Source: Volvox africanus (taxonomy: Eukaryota > Chlorophyta > Chlorophyceae > Chlamydomonadales > Volvocaceae). From it: a DNA stretch of 64,000 bases. Where the stretch lies: positions 1,116,001 to 1,180,000 of the forward strand of contig BSDZ01000024.1 of the NCBI GenBank assembly GCA_030268105.1, written 5' to 3'. The notes beneath the pieces were generated by a model, which was not told the DNA's origin, did no database searches, and worked only from the letters and a program-made list of their open reading frames with translations. The position numbers and the translations under genes are program-made. This document shows, piece after piece, positions 44,329-56,700 of this stretch (positions within the stretch are counted from its first letter, which is position 1; each line of letters opens with the position of its first letter).

Positions 44329-45042
44329 GCTGGGCTGCAATTTATTACCTTTCGCCCATGCTTACTCATTGCTGGACACTTCCACTTTGTGGAGTCAATG
44401 GATCAATTATTAGGCTCGACCGCTTATTAGAGTGGAAGTTCCATTACGGATGCAAGAGAAAGGAAGGGATGTTGGGGCATTGTGCTGCAGCGCCGACCTG
44501 TCATATCTTAGTGCACCGAATTGCTCTGCGGAAAATAAAGCAGAGCAAGGAATTGTTTGTGCATCAGACAACCTAGATAGCAATAGCGGGGCTATGCTTC
44601 TACTATATATCAGTGATTAATGGGCCGGGATGTGGATCCGTCTCCAGCTTGGCCAGCTCTAGCCACAGCAATTAAGGTCTTGATCTCGGGGACGAGTGAT
44701 CTTGGTCTGGCTCGGTCCAGGATACTAGCTTGACATGGGCAATTAGAACGAAGTCTCGTCTACTCCAATCAGGAGCTCCCTGATTCCAATAGCTCAAAGG
44801 TTACAACTGGTTCTGTGTAATTGATAAGAATGGTAGACTATACGCGTCTCGACCACTAGTCAATAGTGATGAGCAGCGCCTTAAATACCCTAAGATAGCG
44901 CCCTTTCGCGTCCGCTGTCGTACTTCGTAGACAACAATTCAAACTGGCCATCTATGCGCCTTTCTGGGACGAGTTGACTGACAGTGACATTGCTAACCTA
45001 TGCCCTGGTGTTAATCATCTTGTTTTCCCGTAACGTGATCAT

Positions 45043-45131
45043 CATTACGTCCCTCAAGATGTTTACCCGGAGTTCTCCCTGATGTGATCATCAGGGAGGA
45101 CTCCGGGTTAAACATCTTGCGGGACGTAATG
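45043..45131. repeat. long near-perfect hairpin
   Basis: Left arm 45043-45084 and right arm 45089-45131 are inverted copies with two mismatches and one single-base indel, separated by a 4-base TGAT loop. Arms begin CATTACGTCCC. Foldback transposon remnant or small-RNA precursor are both possible. Confidence 0.85.
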
Positions 45132-45536
45132 CTAGCATGGAATTCCTCGACAGACAGCAATTGACAGCTTAACTGATACCCGGTATTATGTCACTTTTGC
45201 TTATGCGCTCGAGCAGTTGCCGCTAGTCTAGATGCATGACCGTTGCGACGCGTGGCAATCCAGTTGTGCTGTGCAGGTAACATCTTGTGTTGTGACACGG
45301 CGATTTTCTAGAGCGGGGATGGGCTTCCTACGTGAAGCTCTTGGGCGCTCCGTTTAGCCCTGATTGGCAACCCATCTTAACTTGCCCCTACTTACCTGCT
45401 CGGTCCAGGGTCAGCACGCGCGACCCTGCTAGCCAATGCACGGTGAGCTCATCTGGGTCATCGGAAATTTGTCAATACTGGTAGCAATTATTTGTATAGC
45501 CGTAGCAATTTTCCTTTCCGGATTTAAAAATTCTTT

Positions 45537-45588
45537 GGGCGGTTAGCTCAGTTGGTTAGAGCATTACGTCGGAAGGTCGAGTCTTCTC
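45537..45588 (+). pseudogene. tRNA-like sequence lacking the anticodon arm
   Basis: Starts GGGCGGTTAGCTCAGTTGG, a classic acceptor/D-arm start with an A box. After GAGCATTACG it passes directly into GGAAGGTCGAGTCTTC, a T-arm-like segment with a near B box. The anticodon arm and the 3' acceptor strand are missing. Decayed tRNA gene or the head of a tRNA-derived SINE. Confidence 0.6.
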
Positions 45589-47523
45589 AAATAGATTATT
45601 CTGACGATAAAGATGATAATATCTGTTAATTTTCCACGCGATATAGATCGGGCAGGCGACACGGCGAAGATGCGACTAGACGCATGCTTCCGTCAAACCG
45701 CTAAAGATTGAGCAAATAATTAATTTCTTATTTAAAATACTTCAATATCACGCCGTCAGGATCGGTAAGCAAGGGTTTGCCCGTGCAATGGTCATCCCGG
45801 TTGGGTTCAGGTAAGCAATACATGAAGTTTGTATTAAAGAAGATCAAAAATAATAAACTATATAGGTAAGGCATCCTTGATCGTCGATCGAGATCTAGAG
45901 AGATCAGTGCAACTAGCTTTGACTGACATAAATTCAAGTGCGCCGCAACAAAATTGAGCATTCATTTCTTTGATTCGGTTTGTTGTCAGCAATATAGTTA
46001 AGTATACTTAAATCGGTATGGCATTTGGACTGCATGGGATATGTCATGCAAACCGCAGCGATGAGCCTGGCGAGTAGATAGCCTAGCCACTTCATCGCAC
46101 TTCACCTATTATCATTAAAGTCACATAATTAGTCCACAGCCGTGTGTTTTCTGCATATCCACCTTCAGTGACAAATAAATAAAACATCTGACGTGATGGA
46201 CGGGTACAGAGACTATCCATTCTGTCGTATGAGCCTCGTGTATCCCTGCAATGCGTGGCTTCTGGTTTGCTGTCGCGGGTTTGCATCTATCTCGTCGTAT
46301 CCCCGCATCGGTTTGCCGAGCCGGTGCACCCATTAACATATTCTTTATACCATTAACATATGCCGTGACCTGGTCATGATTGGTAGTAGTACTCGAGATT
46401 CGGAGTCAGAACATCATCTTCTTATGTAAGGTAACCACATAAACAAATTAAACATTCATTTGCTGCTGATTGGCGAATGATATGCTTACGGAAGGCATGG
46501 TCAATATGAGCATTTGTTATGCGGGTATACCTCATATAGGCTTACAAGGAAAAGTCCAAAACTGGTAAAGAACGCTGCATAGTGCAGACGGGTTGTTCGC
46601 AACGGGGCAAGCTGCATGGGCGGTACAAGCACAACCGAAGGCCCGGAAAAAAGTAACAAGCCAGGTTAGGCCTGCCGTACCATATGGACTTGTTAATAGC
46701 TTTCAGCTTTCTGGATGAATTTCTAACGTCGAAGCCATGTAACATATCAGGACACGTCATAAGATGTTCATTTAATTTTTGTACGGAATCCAGGGCGAGG
46801 TAAACATATCGTGAAAACATCAGAAGATCAGAAATGCGAAAATGCGCGGAAAGAAATTAGCACGCAGTTTCTCATCTTCCCTAATCCTGGATAATGGTAC
46901 TCCCCTGGAGCGCTTAACAAAGCCCATCAGCGATTAAAGAGCATCATGAACGAACATGAACCTCACATATCCCCCAAACGCAAACGCAAATGCCAGCACC
47001 AGCCCTGCCCCTACCTTTAACCTATCCCTCTACGTCTGAGCCCTTCAGTTAGCCACTACACCTGAGGACAGGAATGACGGCCTCCCCTGCCTTTATTGAA
47101 CTGTGCAAATCGCTACCCAGTTTTGGGTCTTGCCCCTCCCTACAATGAAGACCAGGGCCGTAAACTCCCCGAGTGCCACGGATGACACGTGTATTCTCCA
47201 TCTTTTACCCATTTACTATAAAAGCTCGATGCCCCTCACCGTTGCCGCAGCATCCAAGATATGACCTGATGACAGATACGACAGGATCGTGATACTATAG
47301 ATGTGCATACGGGCATACGGGCATCGCGGCGCGTATGTCCCTGGGGCATACAAGACAGAAGAAGCGGTTACCCTATACCTGCGCTGCGGCTTCCGGACGT
47401 CTTCTCAGCGGTTGCCGCGCGAGGTTGCACCGCACAAACACATACAGATACATACAAACACATACGCACGCACCCACGCGCATACACATACACACACACG
47501 TAGCGTGCTCGACATACAACGGG

Positions 47524-47604
47524 ATAAGGGAAAACAGCTCACGAGGGATTAAGGAGATAAGGGAAAACAGCTCACGAGGGATTAAGGAGATAAGGGAAAA
47601 CAGC
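47524..47604 (+). repeat. 33-bp minisatellite, about 2.5 copies
   Basis: The unit starts ATAAGGGAAAACAGCTCACG. Two copies are identical and the third is partial. It lies just beyond the 3' end of the minus-strand gene and may fall in its 3' UTR. Confidence 0.85.
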
Positions 47605-47725
47605 TGCTGCAAGAACAGAAGGAGAGTAATCAAAATTGAACAAAAACGAAAGAAGTGTATCACCACACAAACTGTGTACGTGAGAAGCAAAAACAGTCAC
47701 GCACAAGCATATACTCGCTGACTGA

Positions 47726-50700
47726 TTAACTTAGCCTATGTTTTTTCTGCATGCCGTTGAGAGCCTCCAGGGCAGCCCAAACAAGGCCCAGCAAACGCTC
47801 CGGCGCCCGGCGGCTCTGATTCCAAAGAATGCAAGGAAATGGTGGTCGCTTCGTGCTTATGTTTCAAATCGCTTTTATACCTGAGCCTTCTTTCCCCGGC
47901 GCGACGACCCTCCCCGCCGTCGCCTTGCCAAATCCACATGGGCTTCCTCTTCCTCCTCTTCCTCCTTTTCATTGCCTTCTTCTCCCGATTCCGGATCCTC
48001 ATCCCCCAAATCCAACCTGGCATACACACGGCCCCGGCTCAGTTCTCCCGAAGCCATTACCATCCCCTTGCTTGACCCGTCTCCGCGACGCTTTCCATAC
48101 GTCGCAATACTGTAGGGCGCATGTTCGCTGCCGGGGCGGCGGATGCCACTGGCACCTGCCCCTGCCGTCGCCGCCACCGTCGCCGTCGCACCCGCCCCAT
48201 GACCCTCCCGGCTACGTCGTCCCCAGGACTCCACCACTGGGCTCGGCTGCATCTTACCACTGGTGCTGGTATGCTGAACCGAGGAAGGGCCGGCCTCCAC
48301 TCCGGCAAATCGGCCTAACCCAGGCGCTCCAGCAATGAGGCTGCTGCTGGCAGCGTCAACTGACCTGCTGGCTGCGGCCAGCTTCCTTGCTGCCTTCATA
48401 TCTACAACCACGTGATCCAAACAATCCTGCACCTCTTTTGGCCGACCCAAGGTGGCCAGCAACCGTAGCTCCTCAGGTGTGAGGCGCCGAACCTGAGCAG
48501 CGTGGACAAACAGGGTAGGAAATGAATGGGGTTGAGCCCTTGCACCAGGACGTGTAACACGAAAACGGAAAACTAAAACCTTAAGTTAAGGTAAAAAGAT
48601 GTGTAACAGAAAGGCAGCAAACCAATATAGGACGGCATTTAAGCACAGCACAGCATAGCATAGCACAGCACAGCATAGCTGCAAGCCTCACAATCTCTCT
48701 CAGTTTGCGCCAACGGCGGTGCGCCCGGCCGCGAGGCCCAGGCAGGTAGATGGGATCGTGGAAGTTGGACATGGACTCCTGCACGCAGGGTGGGAGATGG
48801 ATGGCCATGAAAGGGGTTGGAGATGGAACGGCGGGAACGAGGAGGTGTTCGGCCACCGTAAACCACGCACAACGATTTCGCGGGGTCCGTCAGTGATCAG
48901 CTGCTTCAAAACATAAAGCTGTACAGTATACTTAGATGGGGCCAGCCGCCCAGGCAGAGCCCGAGCCTGAGCCCGAGTGTGGACTGCATGGACTGTGTCC
49001 CCGGGCTCCTCTCTGCGTCCCCTCCCGTCCCGTCACCTCGCTCACGTGCATGTGCAGGCCCGCAAGAAAGCTGGTATGCGCCAGGTCTAGCCAAGAGAAG
49101 AACGTGAAGATGGTTACCTGGAGACCACAGGATGGCGAGTCATCGTTTCGGAATTGGTGTGACACATGGGGTGAGGGCAGCCAAACCGAAACTTCAGCAG
49201 CCAAATCGATATCGGCATCAAAGCAAAAGGACGATATACCGGGGGAGAGAATCATTCATTTTCCAACTTGTTAACAAGCTTCGATACACTGATGATACTG
49301 AATATTATACTAAATATCATATTCCTAATTATAATTCGAAATACTATTACAAATATATACAGAGGTATATACGAAACATGTATACTATGATTGGGCCTTG
49401 TGCATTTTCCCAAATTTTTCGCAGCGACACACACCTCCAGCTTGCCCAGAGCCAGCACGGAGGTGAGCAGGAGCAGGACAATGCGGTAGACGGCTAGCAG
49501 CAGGCCGATGACCAAATTTGTGATGGACATGATGAAGATGAAGGCCAGCCAGGCAGCGGGACGGTAGATGTGATCGCCATCAGAAAGGAATGCGTTGCCC
49601 ACGTAGCCAATCAGGACGAACTGCATGAGTTTAGCGGTTCAGGGTTTTAGGTAAGGGTTTAGGGTTTTCGTAGGGTTCTCAAAGTACATGTAATATGTAA
49701 TAACCAAGTGCTAACGTTTATGTTGCGATAGATCCCCTTAAACAAGCAATAACATAGAACGTGTCTTCAAAACAGGACCAAACAAAAGAACAGCTGTACA
49801 TTACCACCACGACCCAAACTCAATCCGACCAGAATCAGCACCGCAACCCAATCAAGCAATGCGCACACCTTGTTCAGTACGAAAACCGCCGCTATGGCCA
49901 CGATGTACAGCCAGATATTGGGCATCAAGTAGTGCCAGGTCCAGGGGTGGGTCAGGACGGCCAGGATCACACTCAGCAGCACACCCACCTGCGAGAGGAG
50001 GATGTGGAGGGGAGAGGAGTGCGGCGAGTTAGGTAAAACCACACAAACACACAGAACTACTCGGCCGCCTTGGCAATTAACTGCTTACGCCAGTAAGTTT
50101 TCACGACCCATGGGTCCGTTTCACCTGCTCACCATGTACAGTTGGATGACGGCTGTAGACATGAGCACTCCAAAGAAAAACACCACTACGGAGATCTTGG
50201 CATCGCGAGCTCGGGTCACCAGCAGCGACTCTTCACCCCCTTTGAGCAACACATCCTTGCCGGCCAGGGAGGCCTCTGCCCCCGGAGCCCCCGGAGCGGC
50301 GGCAGCTGCATTCGTCCCCGCCACACCGCCGCTTACTAACAGGTACTTGAACAGGCGACGGGCTTTCCGCAGACGGCGAGCCCGACGGATTGCTCGGCGG
50401 AAGGACACTGCTGTCTGCCGGGGTAATGGTGTGGGTGAGTGTGGGTGGGTAATTATCGGGGCTTAATTTTCTTACTACACTTCGATCGAGAACGCCTGCA
50501 AAATCATTTTGGTGATCCTCCGATGTAATTGTGTATGTGTATCCCACAAATCACAAAAAGCGTCCTCCCCTCATTCTGTTCTTCTTCTGCGGTATGGATC
50601 TGAATGGACACCTGGGTATCGTACCCGCACATGAGCTTCCCCCTCTTTACAACGCTGATACCTGCAGCAATGTGGACAGCCCCAGCAGCAACCCGAGTGT

Positions 50701-53700
50701 GAAACCGAATACAGAGGTCCAGCGGAAGCGCGATGACAGGTCTGACCGCCATATGCGAACCTAAAAGGGCAGGAGGGGACGAGGAAGGTGCGGAGGGGCA
50801 GGGGGTGAAGGGGGAAGGTGAGGAGGAGGACGGGAGAGAAGGGGAGGAGGAGGGGGAACAAATAATTGCTATTGTTGATTGCCCCAACCTTACGCCTTGA
50901 TGGACATATAAGCTGCTATGACCATCAACGAGTCTCCAACAAAACGCACATTGACTTCCCCTTTGCATTTCGCACCTCGCCTTCCACGTCCAGAGCCATA
51001 GATACGAAACGCGTCGTTGTATTGACCGCATCGTACAGTACGTTTACCGGTGAGTTTAATTTTCGATAGAAGGCTTCCTGGCCCGGTACGGCACTGGCCA
51101 GTTTGTTGTTTGTGGCGTCTACCAGGCGTCCAACCGTCGAGTTGAGGTTGGATATGACGATGCTGCTCAAGTCTGCGCGTGGGTTCGTTTTCCGTAGGGG
51201 CATAGTCGTAAGGGCATCCCTTTATGGGCAGTGTCTGTCTGCAGTAGCTAGCTGAGATGGGGCCACAACGGCCTCTCGAGATGCTAAGAAGGTGCTTCTG
51301 CACCTGTATGTCGTGGAAGCGTGTGCCGCACGTGTACGACTACTACACTGTCCGCTGCGCGGCGACGTCGAAGGGCTTTTCACGGCGGGATCACATCCGG
51401 GAGGAGGCAAGAGATGCGGGAAGACAAGGAACTACTAGATTTTAATTTTCCAAGTTTAAAAGATTTGTTATGTTTGTGGGCTCTTAAGGACTTACAGGGA
51501 GGAATTTTTAATTTATTTTCAAAACAAAAATTGGGGGAAAGATTTTCCGACTTTTAATCTTTACCCAAAGAAATTCAAAAAATTATGGTTGGACGATTTT
51601 AGGGTTTCAGGGTTTTCAGGGCTGGTATATTTGGCCAAGATCCTCTGGGGCATACCGTCTTCTCCACTTTCTGGTAACTCCCTCTCCCCCGGTCCCTCCC
51701 CTGCTCCGTCCATACGCCTGGAGGCGGGACTCACTGGCAGTGATTTTGGACACCATTGCCGCTATTTCCTCGGTCGACGCCAGGCCGGACAAGGACTGGT
51801 TCAAGGTAGCCGATATATTGGACATAGCCGCCTCCAGGTCCGCATTTGAAGTGGCCTAGAGAAGGGGAGACGAATGAGGCGGGAGAAGGGGAGAGCGCGA
51901 GAATGGCCAAACAAATAATGTATTTAGTAATATTTCTCCTAACGCCACCGACCTCGGCTGAAGCCTTTGACAATTACGCAGTGACTAACCAAGTTTCTGC
52001 GACACATGCGTCGGTTTCTTTCCATACCACCGCAGTCTTACAGTATCGCACCATAACACCGCCTACACCTGCAGGGTGCCTCACCGGCAGCCATCGCTAC
52101 TCCTTACCCAACCTTTTCCCTCGTTATTAGCGTGCGCCTCATGCAACGCCATGATTAAGGCTTATTGATTTGTTGTATTATCCAGTAATGCAAAAATATG
52201 TTGCAAGGAAAGTGTCCGCTCTAGAACTTATTGCGGCGTTTTTTCCAAACCTGCAACGGAAATATTTCGAAAATGAATGCGAGAAATGAGCGCTATCCTT
52301 AACCCCTCCTACCTGCTCCAGAAGCTTCTGCTTGTCCAGCACCAGAAGCTGCGTAGCGGTGATTGTTTTATTGGGCTCGTTGCTGATCCCCAGCATGCCC
52401 GCAAACGCCTCCATCAGGTCATTCTTCCTGTCGAGGATCCTGACAAGGACGTCCCGTAGTTGCTGCTGTTTGGCCACGCTAAGCAAGCGGACCACGAACT
52501 TGAAGTATCTGCCCCAACATGACATGGCCACAACACATGAGGACAAGACGTTATATAAGGCCAGGAAAACACATGGCACCAGGAGGCCATCCATTACATC
52601 CCTTATAACATGAAGGCGTCCCAACCTCCTCCCCTTCCTCTCCTCCTTCATCCTTCCCCCTTCCTGTCCCTCGACCCCTTCCTTCGTCCCCTCCCCTGAT
52701 GTTTTCGCCCGCCGAACTCCCCGGCTGTCCATGGGTTCCCATGAACCATGGGTCCGCAGCTCTCCGATGCCTCCGCACCCTCCGCACCAACACAGTGGTT
52801 ACCTACGACCCATGGGTCCGTTGTTTTGTTGCCCCGGACAGACTTCCACACACAATCACTCACTTTCCCAGCACTGAGGCTATGCAGTTGGCGGGGTCCT
52901 CCAGGCAATCAGCCAGGTGACTGGACCACGCCAGCGCTTTGCCGAAGTGGAAGATGACCATGTACGCCGACACCAGCAGCGCCGCGAGCAGCCAGGCGGG
53001 GTACCTGGGGTCAGATGGTATCGCGGGTACTTTAAGGCAAGCACGGATGAATAATGGAGTATGCGGCAGATGGGGCACGTGAGGCGCATTCCTAACTTTC
53101 AATAACATCTTTTCATTCCCGAAAGACATTTCGTACGCGGTTTGGTTTCTTAAGACCCAAGGAGATATTAGAAAAACTAGAGATGGTAAAGGGATTTTGT
53201 TGATTTGTTGGGTATAGCATAAATCTTTAAGAAGATTGGAGGATGTCATTAAGGACCTAAGACACATAAATACGACGTGCGGGAAGGAATAATGAAGATA
53301 ACATCAACATACAATAAATATTTGAATAATATACAATATGTTGCAACATCAAAGAATCGTTTCAAGTGTTCGAGAAGCAGGCAAAAATAGGGACGAGGAA
53401 AAGGCGAAATAGTAATGGTGCGTGGGAAAAATAGAAAATTCCAAAGTTCATAATGTTAAGATTAGTGCTGTACCATCTACCCGTACCTGAAGTCGGGACT
53501 CTCACGCAATCCGCGCCACAATCGCCGAAACGGCCGCAACACCAACGCCAGCACATCCCGCATCGCGCCATGGGTGTGTTTCTCCCTGCCTTGATCGCCC
53601 TCCGCGTCGCTGCTACTGCTACTGCTACTGCCACTGCCGCCGCGGTCGCTGTCCAGGGCGTCGCTGTCACGTTTGTACGTCGTTCCCGCCGCCGCTGCCA

Positions 53701-56700
53701 CGTCGCGAATCCGCATGTGCAGGTCCTCCTCCCGCAACACATTGCCGCGGGAGCCAATCCGTTTCCAGGAGCCCGCAACTCGGGCGTCCCTCATCTGTGA
53801 CATGAGGGGTGGTTTTGTGAGTCCAGGGAGGGGGGCACTGTAGCTGCCGTCACCGCCGCCGCTGTTTCCATCCACCACCACCGTCGCCATCTGTGTCGCC
53901 GTCGCTGCCGGCGTCATCACCGCCGACAGCTTTGGCGCTGAGCCCTGCAGTTGTCGGAGGGTGATGATCGGATGTGAGCTACCCACCCGGAGGAACCCAA
54001 CAGGCGGGAAACCGCAAAATCCTAGAGGGCCTTATGCCACGTACATTAGACATGCAGCCCCAGACATTAGATCGGCAAGTGACTCACCTTGCCCCTAACA
54101 CCGCCAGCATCCGGCCCTGCCGCGGCCGCGATTTTGTTGACGTTAAACGACCGTTTGTAGAACGACACACCATTTTGTTCGTCCAGCCCGGCCGTGGCAC
54201 AGCCTCCGTACAGTCGTCGGTTGCGCTCCCTTTCACCGCCGCCACTGCTGCTATCGGCTCCTCCTGCCGCAGCGGCGGCAGCGGTAGCGTTATGATCCGG
54301 AGTAGGCACTAGTAGCCTCCGCGATGAACCTCCCGCTTGACTAATGTCGCTGCTGCTGGCAGGTCGCTCCGCTGAGACGGCGGCGTCATTACGGCTTCCA
54401 TGACGGCGCATCAGCAATCTGGTCGCGGCGGCGCCGCCACCGCCGCTGACATTCGCCGCTTCCTCCGCCAAATTCTCAACCCCTTCCGCAACCGGCCCCG
54501 GTCCTAGCGATGCGTCTCCAAGCAGCCTCCGCCGCGGCCTCGCCGTGACGCTGGCTGCTGCCGCCGGCGCGTGTGTGTCAGCGTTCCCACGGCGTCGCGT
54601 ATTCTTATCCTCCGCGTCGTCAGTTGCGCGTCGCTGCCGCCGACTGCTTCGCCGCTGGGAGGAGCCGTGATCCGATGGCGGCGAAAGTTGTTCGGTGTCA
54701 GTTCTGGAAGCGTCTGACGCAACCGCCGCCGTCACCACCACAGCTCCCCGGCCCGCATAACCCCTGCTGCTTGTGCCCTCCTCTCTGCCGCCGCCATCCT
54801 CCTCCTCCTCCTCATCATCACCATTTTCATTATTGTTGGTGTCCTCCGCCCTCCAAGTAAGCCGGCGTGTGTTTTGCTGTTTGCTAGATCGCGTCACCTG
54901 AGCGCGCTGCCGCCGCTGCTGCTCATGCTCCGCCCCCCCTTCCGCCTCCTCTTCCTCCGCTTCCAGTTCTCCCTCCGCCTGCTCCACACAGTCCTGCTGC
55001 TTCCGCCGCCGCCGCCGCGGCTGCTTCGTTTCCAGTTGTGGCGCGGGGCGCTCCCGATGACGCCGGACATTGACATAATAGTCATCAGCGCCGCCGCCGC
55101 CGCCGCCCCCACCGCCGCAGGCGTTGTCGGTCTCCTGCCTTGACCTCCGCTGCCGCCAGGTACTGCCGCCGCCGTCGAGGATTTCCGCAATTATAATATT
55201 TTCCTCCGCCGCGCTGGAGGAACTGCCAGGCCCCGATTTAGACCCAGCGCCGTCACTGCCGTCACCCGTACGCCGTCGCCGGCCACCGCCGCCACGGGCG
55301 GTCGTGCGTGCCTCCACCGCCGCTGCCGCCTCCGCTTCTCCGCGGGCGTTCTTCGCAGCCACGTAGGCATCGTATACCGCCCGGTTGTGTTGATCATGGC
55401 GGCGAGTGAAGATCACTACCTGTGCGGATGCAAGCGTAAGTCAGACGTTAATCATCACTTCATACGTTTGAAGCACAAAATGTGAAATGTTTTTTCTTTT
55501 TTGCGACAGCCGCCTCGTCCAGTTATACATACACAGAGACGCGCGCGCCAAGTATTCACTTGCCACCCACCCACCTACCCACCTGCATCAAGTTGGCACC
55601 AGTCAGATTGGCCAGCTGAAAAACCACCAGCGGCAGGTAGGGCCACCTCGGGTTTAGGTAGCGCCATTGCGCCAGGAGGCTCACGAGCTGCAGAAGCACT
55701 AGGAAATCCTGAAGCGCCATGAAAAACGCAGACAGGATCACCTGCAGTCGGTAGTACCTGAGGAAGCGGAGGAGGAGGAGCAGACGGAAAGAGAACGGAA
55801 CAGGAAGAAGGGGGCGCAGGGAGAGTCGAGATGAAATGAAAAGAGACAAATAAGCATACCCAGTGAGAAGGCACCGGGGGAGGTGGTAGGGGCAGGGAAG
55901 GGAAAACAGCAGAGGAAAGCCAAAAAGCCTAGCCCCCCAAACCCGCACGTTGGGTTATCGGATCCCCCGACTTCCCGCACCAGTGCCGTAAAGGCAGTCA
56001 GTACCCTTGGCAGCACACACATACACACGCACGCACGCACACACCGACCTGTTGACCGGGGAGTTGTAGTTGGCCAACATGGATAGGTATCCGAGAGTGC
56101 CCATGAAGGAGGAAAAGACCACAATCTGCGCGCGCAGGTGGACGTGGAGGGGCCAAGTTGACAAATCTGTGTAATGATGATTGTGGAAGATTATGAAGTA
56201 CGGGGCGGTGGGGAAGTCGAATAAACGAGGCATGATACGGCCGTAGACGCTGCTGTATAAACAGCGGTGGAGGTTCGTAAGAGCAAAAAGAAGGGACGTG
56301 GTCCAGGCTCCCACGGCGCATGTCATTGGTGTTTCCGCTGTTCCCTCCAGCCATCAGCAGCAAGCCCAGAACCAGCAGCTGGGACCAGCAGCAGGGATGA
56401 TAGCCCCCGCCCCTTTATAGACTTACATCAAAGAAGTACTGCAGTGACGCCATCGCGGTGCCGTCGCGGGTGATCTGAAGCGCCAGTGGCGGGACGAAAT
56501 GCTCCAGGGGTGGTAATATGCCGGGAGAATACACGGCCTGAGCGATGGACAGGGCCACAGTGCTGATCACTGACACCTGCAGAGACCGGATGGAAAACAA
56601 AAAAGGATTTAAATTGTAAATATAAATGACAATTTATTGAAATTGAGGTTCATTGGACGTGTGGCAGTACATTTCCTTACAGGACATTTCCCTACACACA

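Larger units (their letters stand above)
44334..47725. other. intergenic region between the chromovirus and the membrane-protein gene
   Basis: No supported gene. It holds a 42/43-bp hairpin (45043-45131), a truncated tRNA-like sequence (45537-45588), AT-rich unique DNA, an ACAC-rich stretch near 47440-47505 and a 33-bp minisatellite (47524-47604). Confidence 0.65.

Noticed and set aside
54573..55366. Plus-strand frames opposite the large membrane-protein exon
   Set aside because: They are Pro/Ser/Leu-rich mirror frames of a GC-rich exon on the minus strand; the minus-strand frame is longer and spliced in phase.
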